From Hyphomicrobiales bacterium (GTDB lineage: Bacteria > Pseudomonadota > Alphaproteobacteria > Rhizobiales > Aestuariivirgaceae), in the NCBI GenBank assembly GCA_025363755.1, contig JANYLQ010000029.1, forward strand, positions 186,001 to 250,000: a DNA stretch of 64,000 nt, given 5' to 3'. The notes beneath the pieces were generated by a model. That model made no database searches. It saw only the letters and a list, made by a program, of their open reading frames with translations, and had not been told where the DNA came from. A program made the translations under genes and the position numbers. Each line of letters opens with the position of its first letter. Position 1 is the first letter of the stretch. Below, in pieces: positions 1-7,594 of this stretch.

Positions 1-146
1 AGCGGGCCATCGAGTCCCACGGCGATTGAATGTTGGCCCATTGGGTTGGTGACCACCCAATGTTTTTCGTTGGTATTTTTTGGCAAGGTTTGCAGCTTTG
101 AATTAATGCCGCGAATGCCTTCTTTTTTGAGGTCGAGTTCGTTCAT
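1..146 (-). CDS. glxC: GlxC/MgsB-like GXGXG subunit of N-methylglutamate synthase, 5' part only
   Basis: The gene runs off the left edge of the window, so only the first 48 codons are visible. It starts with ATG at 146, whose first bases overlap the TGA of the upstream glutamine amidotransferase gene (ATGA), which points to translational coupling. The visible peptide begins MNELDLKKEGIRGIN and continues into a segment with HWVVTNPMGQHSIAVG. I recognise this as the start of the GlxC/MgsB family, the GXGXG-fold middle subunit that resembles the C-terminal domain of glutamate synthase. With GlxB and GlxD (MgsA, MgsC) it makes N-methylglutamate from methylamine and glutamate, or has a related amidotransfer role in rhizobia. 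The assignment rests on the short N-terminus and on position. Confidence 0.72.
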   Translation of the reverse strand, partial: MNELDLKKEGIRGINSKLQTLPKNTNEKHWVVTNPMGQHSIAVGLDGP

Positions 147-1045
147 GCGTTTCCGCCCCAGCTGTAAACTTTGGATGGTTCTGGTTCCCAGATTTTGGCT
201 TTGTCGGCGCCTGGCAAATGGGCGATGGCGCGATATTCCGTGGCCATGGCCACCCAGTCATCGGTTTCAGCCATAACCGCGTGTTTGCAGGCAATAGGAT
301 CACGCACCACGGCAAAACCATCACCCGTGCCCACGAGGAATGTGAAGAAGCCGTCCAAATCTGTGAGGCTGGATTCGAGGGCTTGTTTCAGTGTCGAACC
401 GGTGCGCAGCTTATGCGTCATGTAAGCGGCAGCGACTTCGGTATCGTTTTCAGTTTGGAATTCCATGCCTTCCTTGCGCAAGGTTTCGCGCAGGCGGTTA
501 TGATTGGAGAGTGAGCCGTTATGCACAAGGCAAAGGTCAGCGCCGGTCGCAAATGGATGCGAGCCCGCGGTGGTGACCGCGCTTTCAGTGGCCATGCGGG
601 TGTGGCCGATGATGTGGGTGCCTGAAGCATGATCAAGATCGAACTTTTCATAGACATTGGCGGGAAGACCCGTCTCTTTAAAGATTTCGATAGAGTGGCC
701 AGAGCCCACGACCCGCACGGCTGCGTGGTGTTGCTTGAGCCAAGCGACTGCTGCGGCTTCCTTGGCGGTGGTGACCAAGATGAAGTGGTTGCCGATTTTT
801 TTGCCCGAAGATTTGGCTTTCAGCGCTTTGTTTAGACCGGAAACAACGCTTTTCCAATTATAGTTTGCATCATCATGGGCAAGGGAGAATTTAGTTTCGG
901 CCTTTTTTGTGGGGTTGCGGTAAATGGCAACGCCCGCAGAGTCTGGTCCGCGATTGGTCATTTCAATCAGCATGGGCTTGAACATTGCCCCCAGCTTTGA
1001 CTTCAACTTGGGGTTCTTGAGATATAGTCCGACAATACCGCACAT
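143..1045 (-). CDS. glxB: Class II glutamine amidotransferase, GlxB/MgsA type
   Basis: 300 residues. The protein starts MCGIVGLY, so removing Met exposes Cys2, the N-terminal nucleophile of class II (Ntn) glutamine amidotransferases. The NRGPDSAG motif near residue 31 is the glutamine-site signature. I chose the ATG at 1045 rather than the upstream frame extension because Cys must follow the start and an AGAGGTG ribosome site precedes it. The length matches the stand-alone amidotransferase GlxB/MgsA rather than full-length glutamate synthase or PurF. It overlaps the following glxC start by four bases and follows the XRE-cupin regulator at 1763 on the same strand. Inferred role: first subunit of N-methylglutamate synthase. 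An alternative is an uncharacterised rhizobial Glx amidotransferase of unknown substrate. Confidence 0.86.
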   Translation of the reverse strand: MCGIVGLYLKNPKLKSKLGAMFKPMLIEMTNRGPDSAGVAIYRNPTKKAETKFSLAHDDANYNWKSVVSGLNKALKAKSSGKKIGNHFILVTTAKEAAAVAWLKQHHAAVRVVGSGHSIEIFKETGLPANVYEKFDLDHASGTHIIGHTRMATESAVTTAGSHPFATGADLCLVHNGSLSNHNRLRETLRKEGMEFQTENDTEVAAAYMTHKLRTGSTLKQALESSLTDLDGFFTFLVGTGDGFAVVRDPIACKHAVMAETDDWVAMATEYRAIAHLPGADKAKIWEPEPSKVYSWGGNA

Positions 1046-1130
1046 GGTGGCACCTCTTTGTTGATTGCAGCCTAGCAGTGTGTTTTGGAACATTCAACTG
1101 TTAGGAACAATTTTTTCACAAGGGGAATGA

Positions 1131-1763
1131 TCATTCTTCGCGGCGATAGCTTATGATTGATAGGTAACGTGCGGGGAGTTTACGCATTTCCTCGGGGCCA
1201 TGAGGGGCTTCGGCGTCGAAAAACAGTGCGTCGCCTGCATGCATATCGTAGGTTTTCTCGCCATGGCGATAAACTACGTTGCCGTCAAGCATATACAGAA
1301 ACTCCATTCCCGGATGTTGGAACGATGGGAACACATCGGTTTCGGAGGTGAGCGTGATGAGATAAGGCTCGACCATCGTTGGGCCATGGGTTGAGTGGCC
1401 TAACAGTTGATACTGGTGCCCTGCTCTGGTTCCGCGCCGTTCAATGGTTAGGCCTTGGCCGGATTTAACGAAAGTGGCATCGCGGATTTCCTCATAGGTT
1501 TTGAAGAAGGCAGTGAATGGCACAGCCAAGGTTTTGCTTAAGGCTTGCAGCGAAGAGAGCGACGGTGAGGTTGCACCGTTTTCAATTTTCGATAACATGC
1601 CTGCAGACATATCGGCAGCTTTGGCGAGTTCGGAGATGGTGAGGCCGAGTTTTTCACGATAGCGCTTTACTTCGCGGCCAATGGCCTCTTCGAGGAAGCG
1701 TGTTTGACTATTAGCACTGCGGTGTGGATTTTGAAATTTTGGTTTCTTCTTTTTGTCCAGCAT
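1131..1763 (-). CDS. XRE-family regulator with C-terminal cupin
   Basis: 210 residues from the ATG at 1763, which has a GGGGGAAG ribosome site; the open frame continues to 1817 without a better start. The N-terminal third carries a Cro/CI-type helix-turn-helix (LGLTISELAKAADMSAGMLS). The C-terminal half is a small cupin barrel with a GMEFLYMLDG strand and a GDALFFDAEAPHGP turn carrying the usual His. Proteins of this layout sense small metabolites, often amino acids or polyamines. It lies 85 bases upstream of glxB on the same strand, so it may be cotranscribed with and control the N-methylglutamate synthase genes. The ligand cannot be read from the sequence. Confidence 0.85.
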   Translation of the reverse strand: MLDKKKKPKFQNPHRSANSQTRFLEEAIGREVKRYREKLGLTISELAKAADMSAGMLSKIENGATSPSLSSLQALSKTLAVPFTAFFKTYEEIRDATFVKSGQGLTIERRGTRAGHQYQLLGHSTHGPTMVEPYLITLTSETDVFPSFQHPGMEFLYMLDGNVVYRHGEKTYDMHAGDALFFDAEAPHGPEEMRKLPARYLSIISYRREE

Positions 1764-1874
1764 TTTCGCACTTCCCCCCATCAGGCTTATGTTTCCTGTT
1801 AGGACACAAAGTTGCATTTTAGCGAGCTCAAGACAAGGGTGTGCGTCGAGTTTGCAAATTCTTTAAATCTGAGA

Positions 1875-1903
1875 TTGACTAAGATTTCACATTTTGATGT
1901 AAC
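1875..1903 (+). promoter_or_regulatory. Candidate sigma-70 promoter for the LacI-family gene
   Basis: TTGACT at 1875-1880 and TGTAAC at 1898-1903 are separated by 17 bases. That is a fair -35/-10 pair, and it places transcription start just before the operator palindrome at 1913. Seen directly; promoter activity is inferred. Confidence 0.45.
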
Positions 1904-1912
1904 AGGGGTAAG

Positions 1913-1926
1913 TGACAACGTTGTCA
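1913..1926. promoter_or_regulatory. LacI-family operator palindrome
   Basis: TGACAACGTTGTCA is a perfect 14-base palindrome with the central CG and TG...CA ends of the LacI/GalR family consensus (TGNNANCGNTNNCA). It sits about 30 bases upstream of the LacI-family start codon and just after the candidate promoter, a roadblock position, so it probably mediates autorepression. It could also act on the divergent XRE-glxB transcript. Confidence 0.75.
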
Positions 1927-1956
1927 ATGACAGGTTGCGTGTGCGGGAGAGCCATT

Positions 1957-2976
1957 ATGGTAACTTTACGGGAAGTCGCTGAGCGTGCTGGCGTTTCTAT
2001 TAAAACGGTATCCCGCATCGTAAACGGCGATCCCGCAGTTAATGCAAAAACTCGTATTGCCGTTCAACACCATCTCGAATCTCTAAATTATGTGCCAAAC
2101 CACGCTGCACGCATGATGCGAGGTGGATCATCGTCGGTATTCGGATTTATGACGGATGCCGTGGCTACAACACCTTACTCGGTGGATATTGTGCGCGGTG
2201 CGCAGGCCGCATTGAATGAAAAAAACCAAACGCTTTTAATTGCCAATACTGATGGTGATGAAAAACTTGAAAAAGAATATTGGCGTATGTTCCGTGCGCA
2301 CCGCGTTGCAGGTGTCATCTATGCCTCAATGTTCCACCGCCCACATATTGTTGGTCAACCTGATTTCAAAGACCCGATCGTACTGGCCAATTGTTTTGCG
2401 GCCCTTGGCGACAAACCTTCGCTTATTCCAGATGATGAGGGTGGGGGATACGCACAAGCAGAATATTTGCTCAAACTGGGCCACCGCCGCATTGGCGTTT
2501 TAACTCTTATTCCTGATATTGTAGCCACAACGCTACGTGGGGCCGGAATTCGCCAAGCTTTTCGCGATGCGGGGCTAAGTTTTGATGAGAGCCTTGAACA
2601 ACGTGGCATGGATGGGCCGGTGCATTTTGAACGCATGATTGCATTTGATGCTGCTGTGAAGATGCTATCTGCGAAGGATAGACCTAGTGCTATTATTTGC
2701 GGCAATGACCAAGTGGCCTTGCAAGTCTATTCTGCTGCGGCACATTTGGATTTGCACATTCCACGCGATTTATCAGTGATCGGATTTGATGATCAAAAAG
2801 TTATTTCAGAAAATTTGCGGCCGTCCCTCACCACTGTAGCCCTGCCTTATTTTGAAATTGGCAGGCAGGCAGTGGAGACGATGCGCGAGGCCAAACAAAA
2901 CGACGCAAACTGGGCGCCAAAAATTCTGGTGCCGTGCCCTGTTGTGGAACGGGAATCGTGTTGCGCTATTTCTTAA
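1957..2976 (+). CDS. LacI-family transcriptional regulator
   Basis: 339 residues. The N-terminus (MVTLREVAERAGVSIKTVSR) is the classic LacI helix-turn-helix, followed by the hinge (LESLNYVPNHAARMMR) and a periplasmic-binding-protein-like sugar domain that includes IICGNDQVALQVY and LSVIGFDDQ. The ATG at 1957 is preceded by GGGAGA; upstream in-frame codons lack a ribosome site. A perfect family-type operator lies 30 bases upstream. The gene sits head-to-tail with the glycosidase at 3068, so a sugar or sugar-conjugate inducer is likely. No transporter gene is adjacent, so the inducer remains open. Length is normal for the family. Confidence 0.93.
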   Translation: MVTLREVAERAGVSIKTVSRIVNGDPAVNAKTRIAVQHHLESLNYVPNHAARMMRGGSSSVFGFMTDAVATTPYSVDIVRGAQAALNEKNQTLLIANTDGDEKLEKEYWRMFRAHRVAGVIYASMFHRPHIVGQPDFKDPIVLANCFAALGDKPSLIPDDEGGGYAQAEYLLKLGHRRIGVLTLIPDIVATTLRGAGIRQAFRDAGLSFDESLEQRGMDGPVHFERMIAFDAAVKMLSAKDRPSAIICGNDQVALQVYSAAAHLDLHIPRDLSVIGFDDQKVISENLRPSLTTVALPYFEIGRQAVETMREAKQNDANWAPKILVPCPVVERESCCAIS

Positions 2977-3067
2977 GATCGCAGTTAAGGGGAAGAAACC
3001 GAGGGCATAACGCTTTCATCCTTTCGAATTTTTGCATTATCAATAGAGTTTAGTCGGAGTCTTATTT

Positions 3068-4039
3068 TTGGTTCTTTCACTTCACGATAAATGGATTTGG
3101 GATTTTTGGCTAGTGAGGGATCATGGCGACTGGCATATCTATTTCCTGCAAGCTGATAACACATTAGCTGATGCTGAAATGCGCCACCGCAATGTGACGC
3201 AAGGACATGCGGTTTCCAACGACCTTGTGAACTGGAACCATTTAGGCACATGTTTTAAACCTTCCAAGGGGCCAGCCTTTGATGATTGGACAACGTGGAC
3301 TGGCTCAGTGGTCAAAGGGCCAGATGAAACTTGGCATTTATTTTATACGGGCACACCGCATGCTGAAGGAGGCGTGAGGCAGTGCATTGGGCATGCCACT
3401 TCCCAGGACATGCATTCATGGGTGCGGGTGGGCAATGGTTTGTGTCTCGATCTTGCTGGGCCAAACGCAAAATATTACGAAGAATACACGCCGGGCCATT
3501 GGAGTGACCGTGCAATGCGCGACCCTTGGCTGATCCAGAATCCAGATGGTGAAGGCTGGCTGATGTATTTTACCGCGCGCGTGCCGGACCGTACGGAACC
3601 CAATGCGGGAGGTGCAGTTGGTTTTGCAACATCGCCGGATTTAATGAATTGGACTTTGCAGAAACCAATTTATGACGGTGGAGATTTTGGCCAATTGGAA
3701 GTGCCGCAAGTTTTTAAATTTGGCAAGAAGTGGTACATGACGTTTTGCACGGCGGCCGAACATTGGTCGGAAGGTTACCGCTCGAGGAACAAAGAGACAC
3801 CTGTTACAGGTTCGCATTATTTGATTGCAAATAGCCACCTTGGGCCATGGACGGCACCAACGAATAAATTTCTTGATGGTCGCAATCCTTGCGAGCGTTA
3901 TGCGGGCAAGATTGTGGAGAAGGACGGCGAGCTGTTTATCATGGGGTTTCTGTATTATGACATCGCAGGGAATTTTATCGGAAAGGTCAGCGATCCGGTT
4001 CCGCTTGCGGTAGATGATGACGGTCTGCTTTCGCTTTAG
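3068..4039 (+). CDS. GH32/GH68-like five-bladed propeller glycosidase
   Basis: 323 residues with no signal peptide, so cytoplasmic. Three motifs fit the clan of fructan- and sucrose-active enzymes: WDFW with Asp12 as candidate nucleophile, RDP at 151-153 as transition-state stabiliser, and EVPQ with Glu211 as candidate acid/base. WTGS at 77-80 resembles the clan's WSGS motif. The start must be TTG at 3068: a stop lies upstream in frame, GGAG is eight bases before, and the next ATG would remove WDFW. It could equally be a GH43-like or uncharacterised GH32-clan enzyme. It lies 91 bases after the LacI gene and may be its target. Its stop overlaps the convergent glycerate kinase gene by four bases. 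Confidence 0.78.
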   Translation: MVLSLHDKWIWDFWLVRDHGDWHIYFLQADNTLADAEMRHRNVTQGHAVSNDLVNWNHLGTCFKPSKGPAFDDWTTWTGSVVKGPDETWHLFYTGTPHAEGGVRQCIGHATSQDMHSWVRVGNGLCLDLAGPNAKYYEEYTPGHWSDRAMRDPWLIQNPDGEGWLMYFTARVPDRTEPNAGGAVGFATSPDLMNWTLQKPIYDGGDFGQLEVPQVFKFGKKWYMTFCTAAEHWSEGYRSRNKETPVTGSHYLIANSHLGPWTAPTNKFLDGRNPCERYAGKIVEKDGELFIMGFLYYDIAGNFIGKVSDPVPLAVDDDGLLSL

Positions 4040-5304
4040 TCTACAAGGATCACGCGAAAGTCGTTGACGTTGGTCAAAGTTGGGCCAGTGATAATTTGTG
4101 AATTGATGCTCTGAAAAAAGTTATGCGCATCATTTTTGCTGAGTGAGGCCCATGGATCGATTTTCAACCTGCGTGCCTCGCCCAGACTCGTCGGCGTGAT
4201 GTATGCGCCTGCTACTTCGCGCGCGCCATCAACACCATCGGTATCGCCAGCAAGCGCGTGAATTCCTTCTGCGCCACCCAGTTTGATTGCAAGCGACAAT
4301 AGAAATTCAACATTCCGTCCCCCTGCTCCGTTGCCCTTAACAGTAACAGTGGTCTCGCCGCCCGAGATGATGGCGCAGGGTGTTTTGATTGGTTGGCCAA
4401 AGCGCTTGGCTTGCATTGCAATGCCGGCCATCATAATGCCAACTTCGCGGGCTTCGCCTTCGATCGCATCACCTAAAATGATTGGCTCATAACCTGATGC
4501 CTTGGCAATTGCTGCTGCGGCTTCAAGCGATTTTTGTGGTGAGGCGATGCAAGTGGCTTTGGTGTTTGCCAATCTAGGATCATCAGGTTTTGGTGTTTCA
4601 TCTTGCGCTTCGGCCAAATGTTTTGTGACCGATGCCGGCACGTCGATTTCATATTTTGCGATGATCTGGCGGGCTTCAGCAAAAGTCGTTGAATCGGCTA
4701 CAGTTGGGCCTGATGCGACGGAGCCTAAATCATCACCAGGCACATCGGAAATTACTAATGTGACGACACGAGCCGGGAATGCCGCAACGGCCAATCTGCC
4801 ACCTTTGATGGCCGATAGGTGTTTGCGCACGCAATTCATTTCACCAATCGGTGCACCTGATTTCAGAAGCGCTTTATTCACTGCACGCTTGTCTTCAACG
4901 CTGATGCCACTGGCGGGTAGGCTGAGCAAAGCCGAGCCGCCGCCAGAAATCAGCGCAACTATCAAATCGTCTTGGGTCAATCCATCAAGCATTTTTAACA
5001 TGCGAGCGGCGGCGCGCGTTCCTGCACCATCGGGAACGGGGTGGGCGGCTTCAACGATTTCGATATTTTTGCAAATGGCGCCGTGACCATAACGAGTGAC
5101 CACAAGCCCTTCGAGCGGGGCATGCCAGTTATTCTCAAACACTTGCGCCATGGCCGCCGAGGCTTTGCCTGCGCCCACAATAATGGTGCGGCCTTTTGGA
5201 AGAGATGGCATGTGAGCGGGTATGCAGTTTAACGGCAATGCGGTTTTCACGGCGGCATCAAACATGGCGCGCATCAGTTGGATTTGTTTTTCAGAATTTT
5301 GCAT
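4036..5304 (-). CDS. Glycerate 2-kinase, GckA/TtuD (MOFRL) family
   Basis: 422 residues from the ATG at 5304. The glycine-rich LISGGGSALLSLP, the KHLSAIKGGRLA segment and DVPGDDLGSVASGPT are signatures of the two-domain glycerate kinase/MOFRL family, often mislabelled hydroxypyruvate reductase. It phosphorylates D-glycerate to 2-phosphoglycerate. In organisms using the serine cycle or glyoxylate-derived glycerate, this feeds C1 or C2 carbon into central metabolism, which would suit the methylamine and formate genes elsewhere in the window. Its 5' end lies 42 bases from the divergent M20 gene. The start is uncertain because no strong ribosome site precedes 5304 or the next ATG at 5274. Confidence 0.88.
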   Translation of the reverse strand: MQNSEKQIQLMRAMFDAAVKTALPLNCIPAHMPSLPKGRTIIVGAGKASAAMAQVFENNWHAPLEGLVVTRYGHGAICKNIEIVEAAHPVPDGAGTRAAARMLKMLDGLTQDDLIVALISGGGSALLSLPASGISVEDKRAVNKALLKSGAPIGEMNCVRKHLSAIKGGRLAVAAFPARVVTLVISDVPGDDLGSVASGPTVADSTTFAEARQIIAKYEIDVPASVTKHLAEAQDETPKPDDPRLANTKATCIASPQKSLEAAAAIAKASGYEPIILGDAIEGEAREVGIMMAGIAMQAKRFGQPIKTPCAIISGGETTVTVKGNGAGGRNVEFLLSLAIKLGGAEGIHALAGDTDGVDGAREVAGAYITPTSLGEARRLKIDPWASLSKNDAHNFFQSINSQIITGPTLTNVNDFRVILVD

Positions 5305-5346
5305 TCTGGCACTGTACTTGATTGTGAATTTTTGACAATGAGGGGC

Positions 5347-6498
5347 ATGACCCAATCTCTCGCGATTTTAGAAAAACTGATTTCATTTCCAACCGTCAGC
5401 AAAGACAGCAATCTGGCTTTAACTGATTATGTGCAGCAGTTCCTCAGCGCATTGGGCATCCAATCGTCAATTGTCTACAATGAAGAAAAGACCAAGGCAA
5501 ATTTATGGGCTGCGGTTGGGCCTGCGAATATGGGTGGCGTGGCACTTTCAGCGCACACTGATGTGGTGCCCGTGATCGGACAGAACTGGAGTTCTGATCC
5601 ATTTGTGATGGCGCGGCGCGACGGCAATTTATACGGTCGCGGAACGGCGGATATGAAAGGATTTATCGCTTGCTGTTTGGCGATGGTGGCGCGTATTGAC
5701 CAGTCCAAATTGAAGACGCCTCTTCATTTTGCGTTTTCATATGATGAAGAAATTGGCTGCATCGGCGTAAGGCGATTGTTGGATATGTTAAAGACTTTAC
5801 CATTTCGCCCGCGCTTTTGCATCGTGGGCGAACCTACCATGTTACAAGTTGTAACAGCGCATAAGGGAAAGCTGGGTTTTCGCGTAACGGCGCATGGGCT
5901 GGAGGCGCACTCCAGTTTGGCGCCCATAGGGGCCAATGCGATTTATATGGCCTGCGATTTGATTTCCGAAGTTCGTCGCATTCAAGATGATCTGGCAGTA
6001 CATGGTGCTCGCGATGGGGATTATGAGGTGGCGTACACGACGCTTCATGTGGGGAAAATGGCGGGCGGTGTGGCGATGAATATCGTTCCTAATGATGCCA
6101 GCTTTGATTTTGAAATTCGCTATCTGCCGCAGGATGATCAGCATGCCATTGTTACACGGATCAAGCAGGCAGCAGAGGATGTGGCCAAGCGCTATCGCGG
6201 TGTTTTTGCTGATGCACGATTTGTGTTCGCAGATTTGCAGAGCTATCCGGCGCTTGATACTCCCGTCGATAGTGAAGTTGTAAATTTCGTCCGCGCACTA
6301 ACGGGTGGGAACTCAACGGGCAAGATTACGTTTGGCACTGAAGGTGGTTTATTTCAAAAAGAGCTTGGTATTCCTGCTGTGGTTTGCGGCCCGGGGAATA
6401 TTGCTGTGGCACATAAGCCTGATGAATATGTTTCTGAAGCACAAATGGCGCTTTGCGATGCGATGTTAGATAGGTTGGTGGAGCGGCTTTCGGTTTAA
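5347..6498 (+). CDS. M20-family deacylase resembling acetylornithine deacetylase (ArgE)
   Basis: 383 residues. The metal-site motifs of the M20A family are present: ALSAHTDVVPV, GRGTADMKGF, the YDEE general base/metal pair, GEPT, and a C-terminal His within GNIAVAHKPDEY. The closest subfamily I recognise is ArgE, which removes acetyl from N-acetylornithine, but M20 paralogues also hydrolyse other N-acyl amino acids. The gene is convergent with, and overlaps by four bases, the DUF1028/RidA/monooxygenase operon, so a catabolic role in that pathway is possible. Two close ATGs (5338 and 5347) could start it; GAGGGG lies just before the second. Confidence 0.84.
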   Translation: MTQSLAILEKLISFPTVSKDSNLALTDYVQQFLSALGIQSSIVYNEEKTKANLWAAVGPANMGGVALSAHTDVVPVIGQNWSSDPFVMARRDGNLYGRGTADMKGFIACCLAMVARIDQSKLKTPLHFAFSYDEEIGCIGVRRLLDMLKTLPFRPRFCIVGEPTMLQVVTAHKGKLGFRVTAHGLEAHSSLAPIGANAIYMACDLISEVRRIQDDLAVHGARDGDYEVAYTTLHVGKMAGGVAMNIVPNDASFDFEIRYLPQDDQHAIVTRIKQAAEDVAKRYRGVFADARFVFADLQSYPALDTPVDSEVVNFVRALTGGNSTGKITFGTEGGLFQKELGIPAVVCGPGNIAVAHKPDEYVSEAQMALCDAMLDRLVERLSV

Positions 6499-7172
6499 GG
6501 ATCGCCCGGCACGCCGTAGCTGGGGGCTTGTGTTGGATCAAGGGCGCGTTGGAGGTAAGCACTCATTTGCGGTTGGTATTCAGTCCACAGCTTACGCAAG
6601 AACGCCACTGGGTTTTCGTCATCCCAATCAACTCGCAAATTTACAAGTGGAAAGTCTTGTTCATGATAGACGAGAAGGCAAGCGGAATGCACAGGCCCTT
6701 CCTCACCGCCAGAAGTAATCCCCGCTTCTAATGCACGGAGCAGTCGTTCAGCCAAATGTTGATCCACGTTGGCAGCAAAAGCATCGGTCATCACTTTTGG
6801 TAGCTCTGATGACTTCAATAGATTGCCCGCGGCAACGCAATTTTTCTGTTCGCTCACAGAATGTGTGCCGAGGATTTCGTCACCCGAGTAAGACGCTGAA
6901 TTTCCGAATTGATCTACAGCAGTGAGCTGGCGGAAATTTACATTCTTGCGATTGCGCGTGACCGCCATGATGGCTTCGCCTGCGCTCAAACCGTCTTGCA
7001 TGTAATCAAGCAACAAAGGACCAAGCCGAGGGTCGGTTACATTCTGCGTTGAAACTGCACCAACACCGACACGCGCGTGTGGACAGCGCGCGCCGACAGC
7101 GATCGAAGAGGTGGTGATGGCAACACCGAAGGCTCCAGTTTTGGCACAGCGGCCTGCAATTGAGAATGTCAT
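6495..7172 (-). CDS. DUF1028 family protein, probable Ntn-hydrolase
   Basis: 225 residues. It starts MTFSIAGR, with Thr2 available as N-terminal nucleophile after Met removal, and continues GAFGVAITTSS and VGVGAVSTQNVTDPRLGP, typical of DUF1028. The family is thought to have the Ntn-hydrolase fold, but I know of no firmly assigned reaction. The start codon overlaps the RidA stop (ATGA), so it is the last gene of the reductase-monooxygenase-RidA operon. By context it may hydrolyse an amide, or process an imine- or lactam-type product. Its stop overlaps that of the convergent M20 gene. Confidence 0.85.
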   Translation of the reverse strand: MTFSIAGRCAKTGAFGVAITTSSIAVGARCPHARVGVGAVSTQNVTDPRLGPLLLDYMQDGLSAGEAIMAVTRNRKNVNFRQLTAVDQFGNSASYSGDEILGTHSVSEQKNCVAAGNLLKSSELPKVMTDAFAANVDQHLAERLLRALEAGITSGGEEGPVHSACLLVYHEQDFPLVNLRVDWDDENPVAFLRKLWTEYQPQMSAYLQRALDPTQAPSYGVPGDP

Positions 7173-7591
7173 TTCGGATCGGGTATCACAGCGGTGACTT
7201 CGATTTCGACTAGCCATTCTGGCCGCGCCAAAGCCGTGATCACCAAGCCCGTTGAACAGGGAAACACGCCTTTCAGCCATTTGCCCATTTCACGGTAAAC
7301 ATCTTGGCGGTAACGCACATCAGTTAGATAAACCACAATGCGACAGATGTGATCCATATGGCCACCTGACTCCTCCATCAGCAATTTAATGTTGGCCATG
7401 GTCTTGGCGGTTTGAGCTGTTGCGTCACCAACATGCAAGCTTTCACGTGAGTCTAAATCCTGGGAGACTTGGCCACGCACAAACACCATCGTGCCACGCG
7501 CAACAACTGCCTGGCATAGGTCGTTGTCGAGTTTTTGTTCGGGATATGTGTCCTTCGTGTTGAAGGAGCGAATGCGGGTGTGGGCTGTCAT
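7169..7591 (-). CDS. RidA/YjgF/Rut-C family protein
   Basis: 140 residues. The family core is visible: VFVRGQVSQDLDSRE near the start, ANIKLLMEESGGHMDHICRIVVYLTD in the middle, and a C-terminal ARPEWLVEIEVTAVI. The Arg and Glu of ARPEWLVEIE are the residues that bind carboxylate and activate water in imine deaminases. RidA proteins hydrolyse reactive enamine/imine intermediates. It is the third gene of a tight operon, three bases after the monooxygenase stop and overlapping DUF1028, which suggests a dedicated role in one catabolic pathway rather than general housekeeping. Confidence 0.92.
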   Translation of the reverse strand: MTAHTRIRSFNTKDTYPEQKLDNDLCQAVVARGTMVFVRGQVSQDLDSRESLHVGDATAQTAKTMANIKLLMEESGGHMDHICRIVVYLTDVRYRQDVYREMGKWLKGVFPCSTGLVITALARPEWLVEIEVTAVIPDPK

Positions 7592-7594
7592 GAT

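Noticed and set aside
79-95. Sigma-54-like TGGCA...TTGC sequence
   Set aside because: Spacing is two bases short of the -24/-12 consensus and it lies inside the glxC coding region.
4502-5086. 194-codon open frame on the plus strand, antisense to glycerate kinase
   Set aside because: Lies wholly within a strong kinase gene; composition reflects the codon pattern of the opposite strand and shows no family motif.
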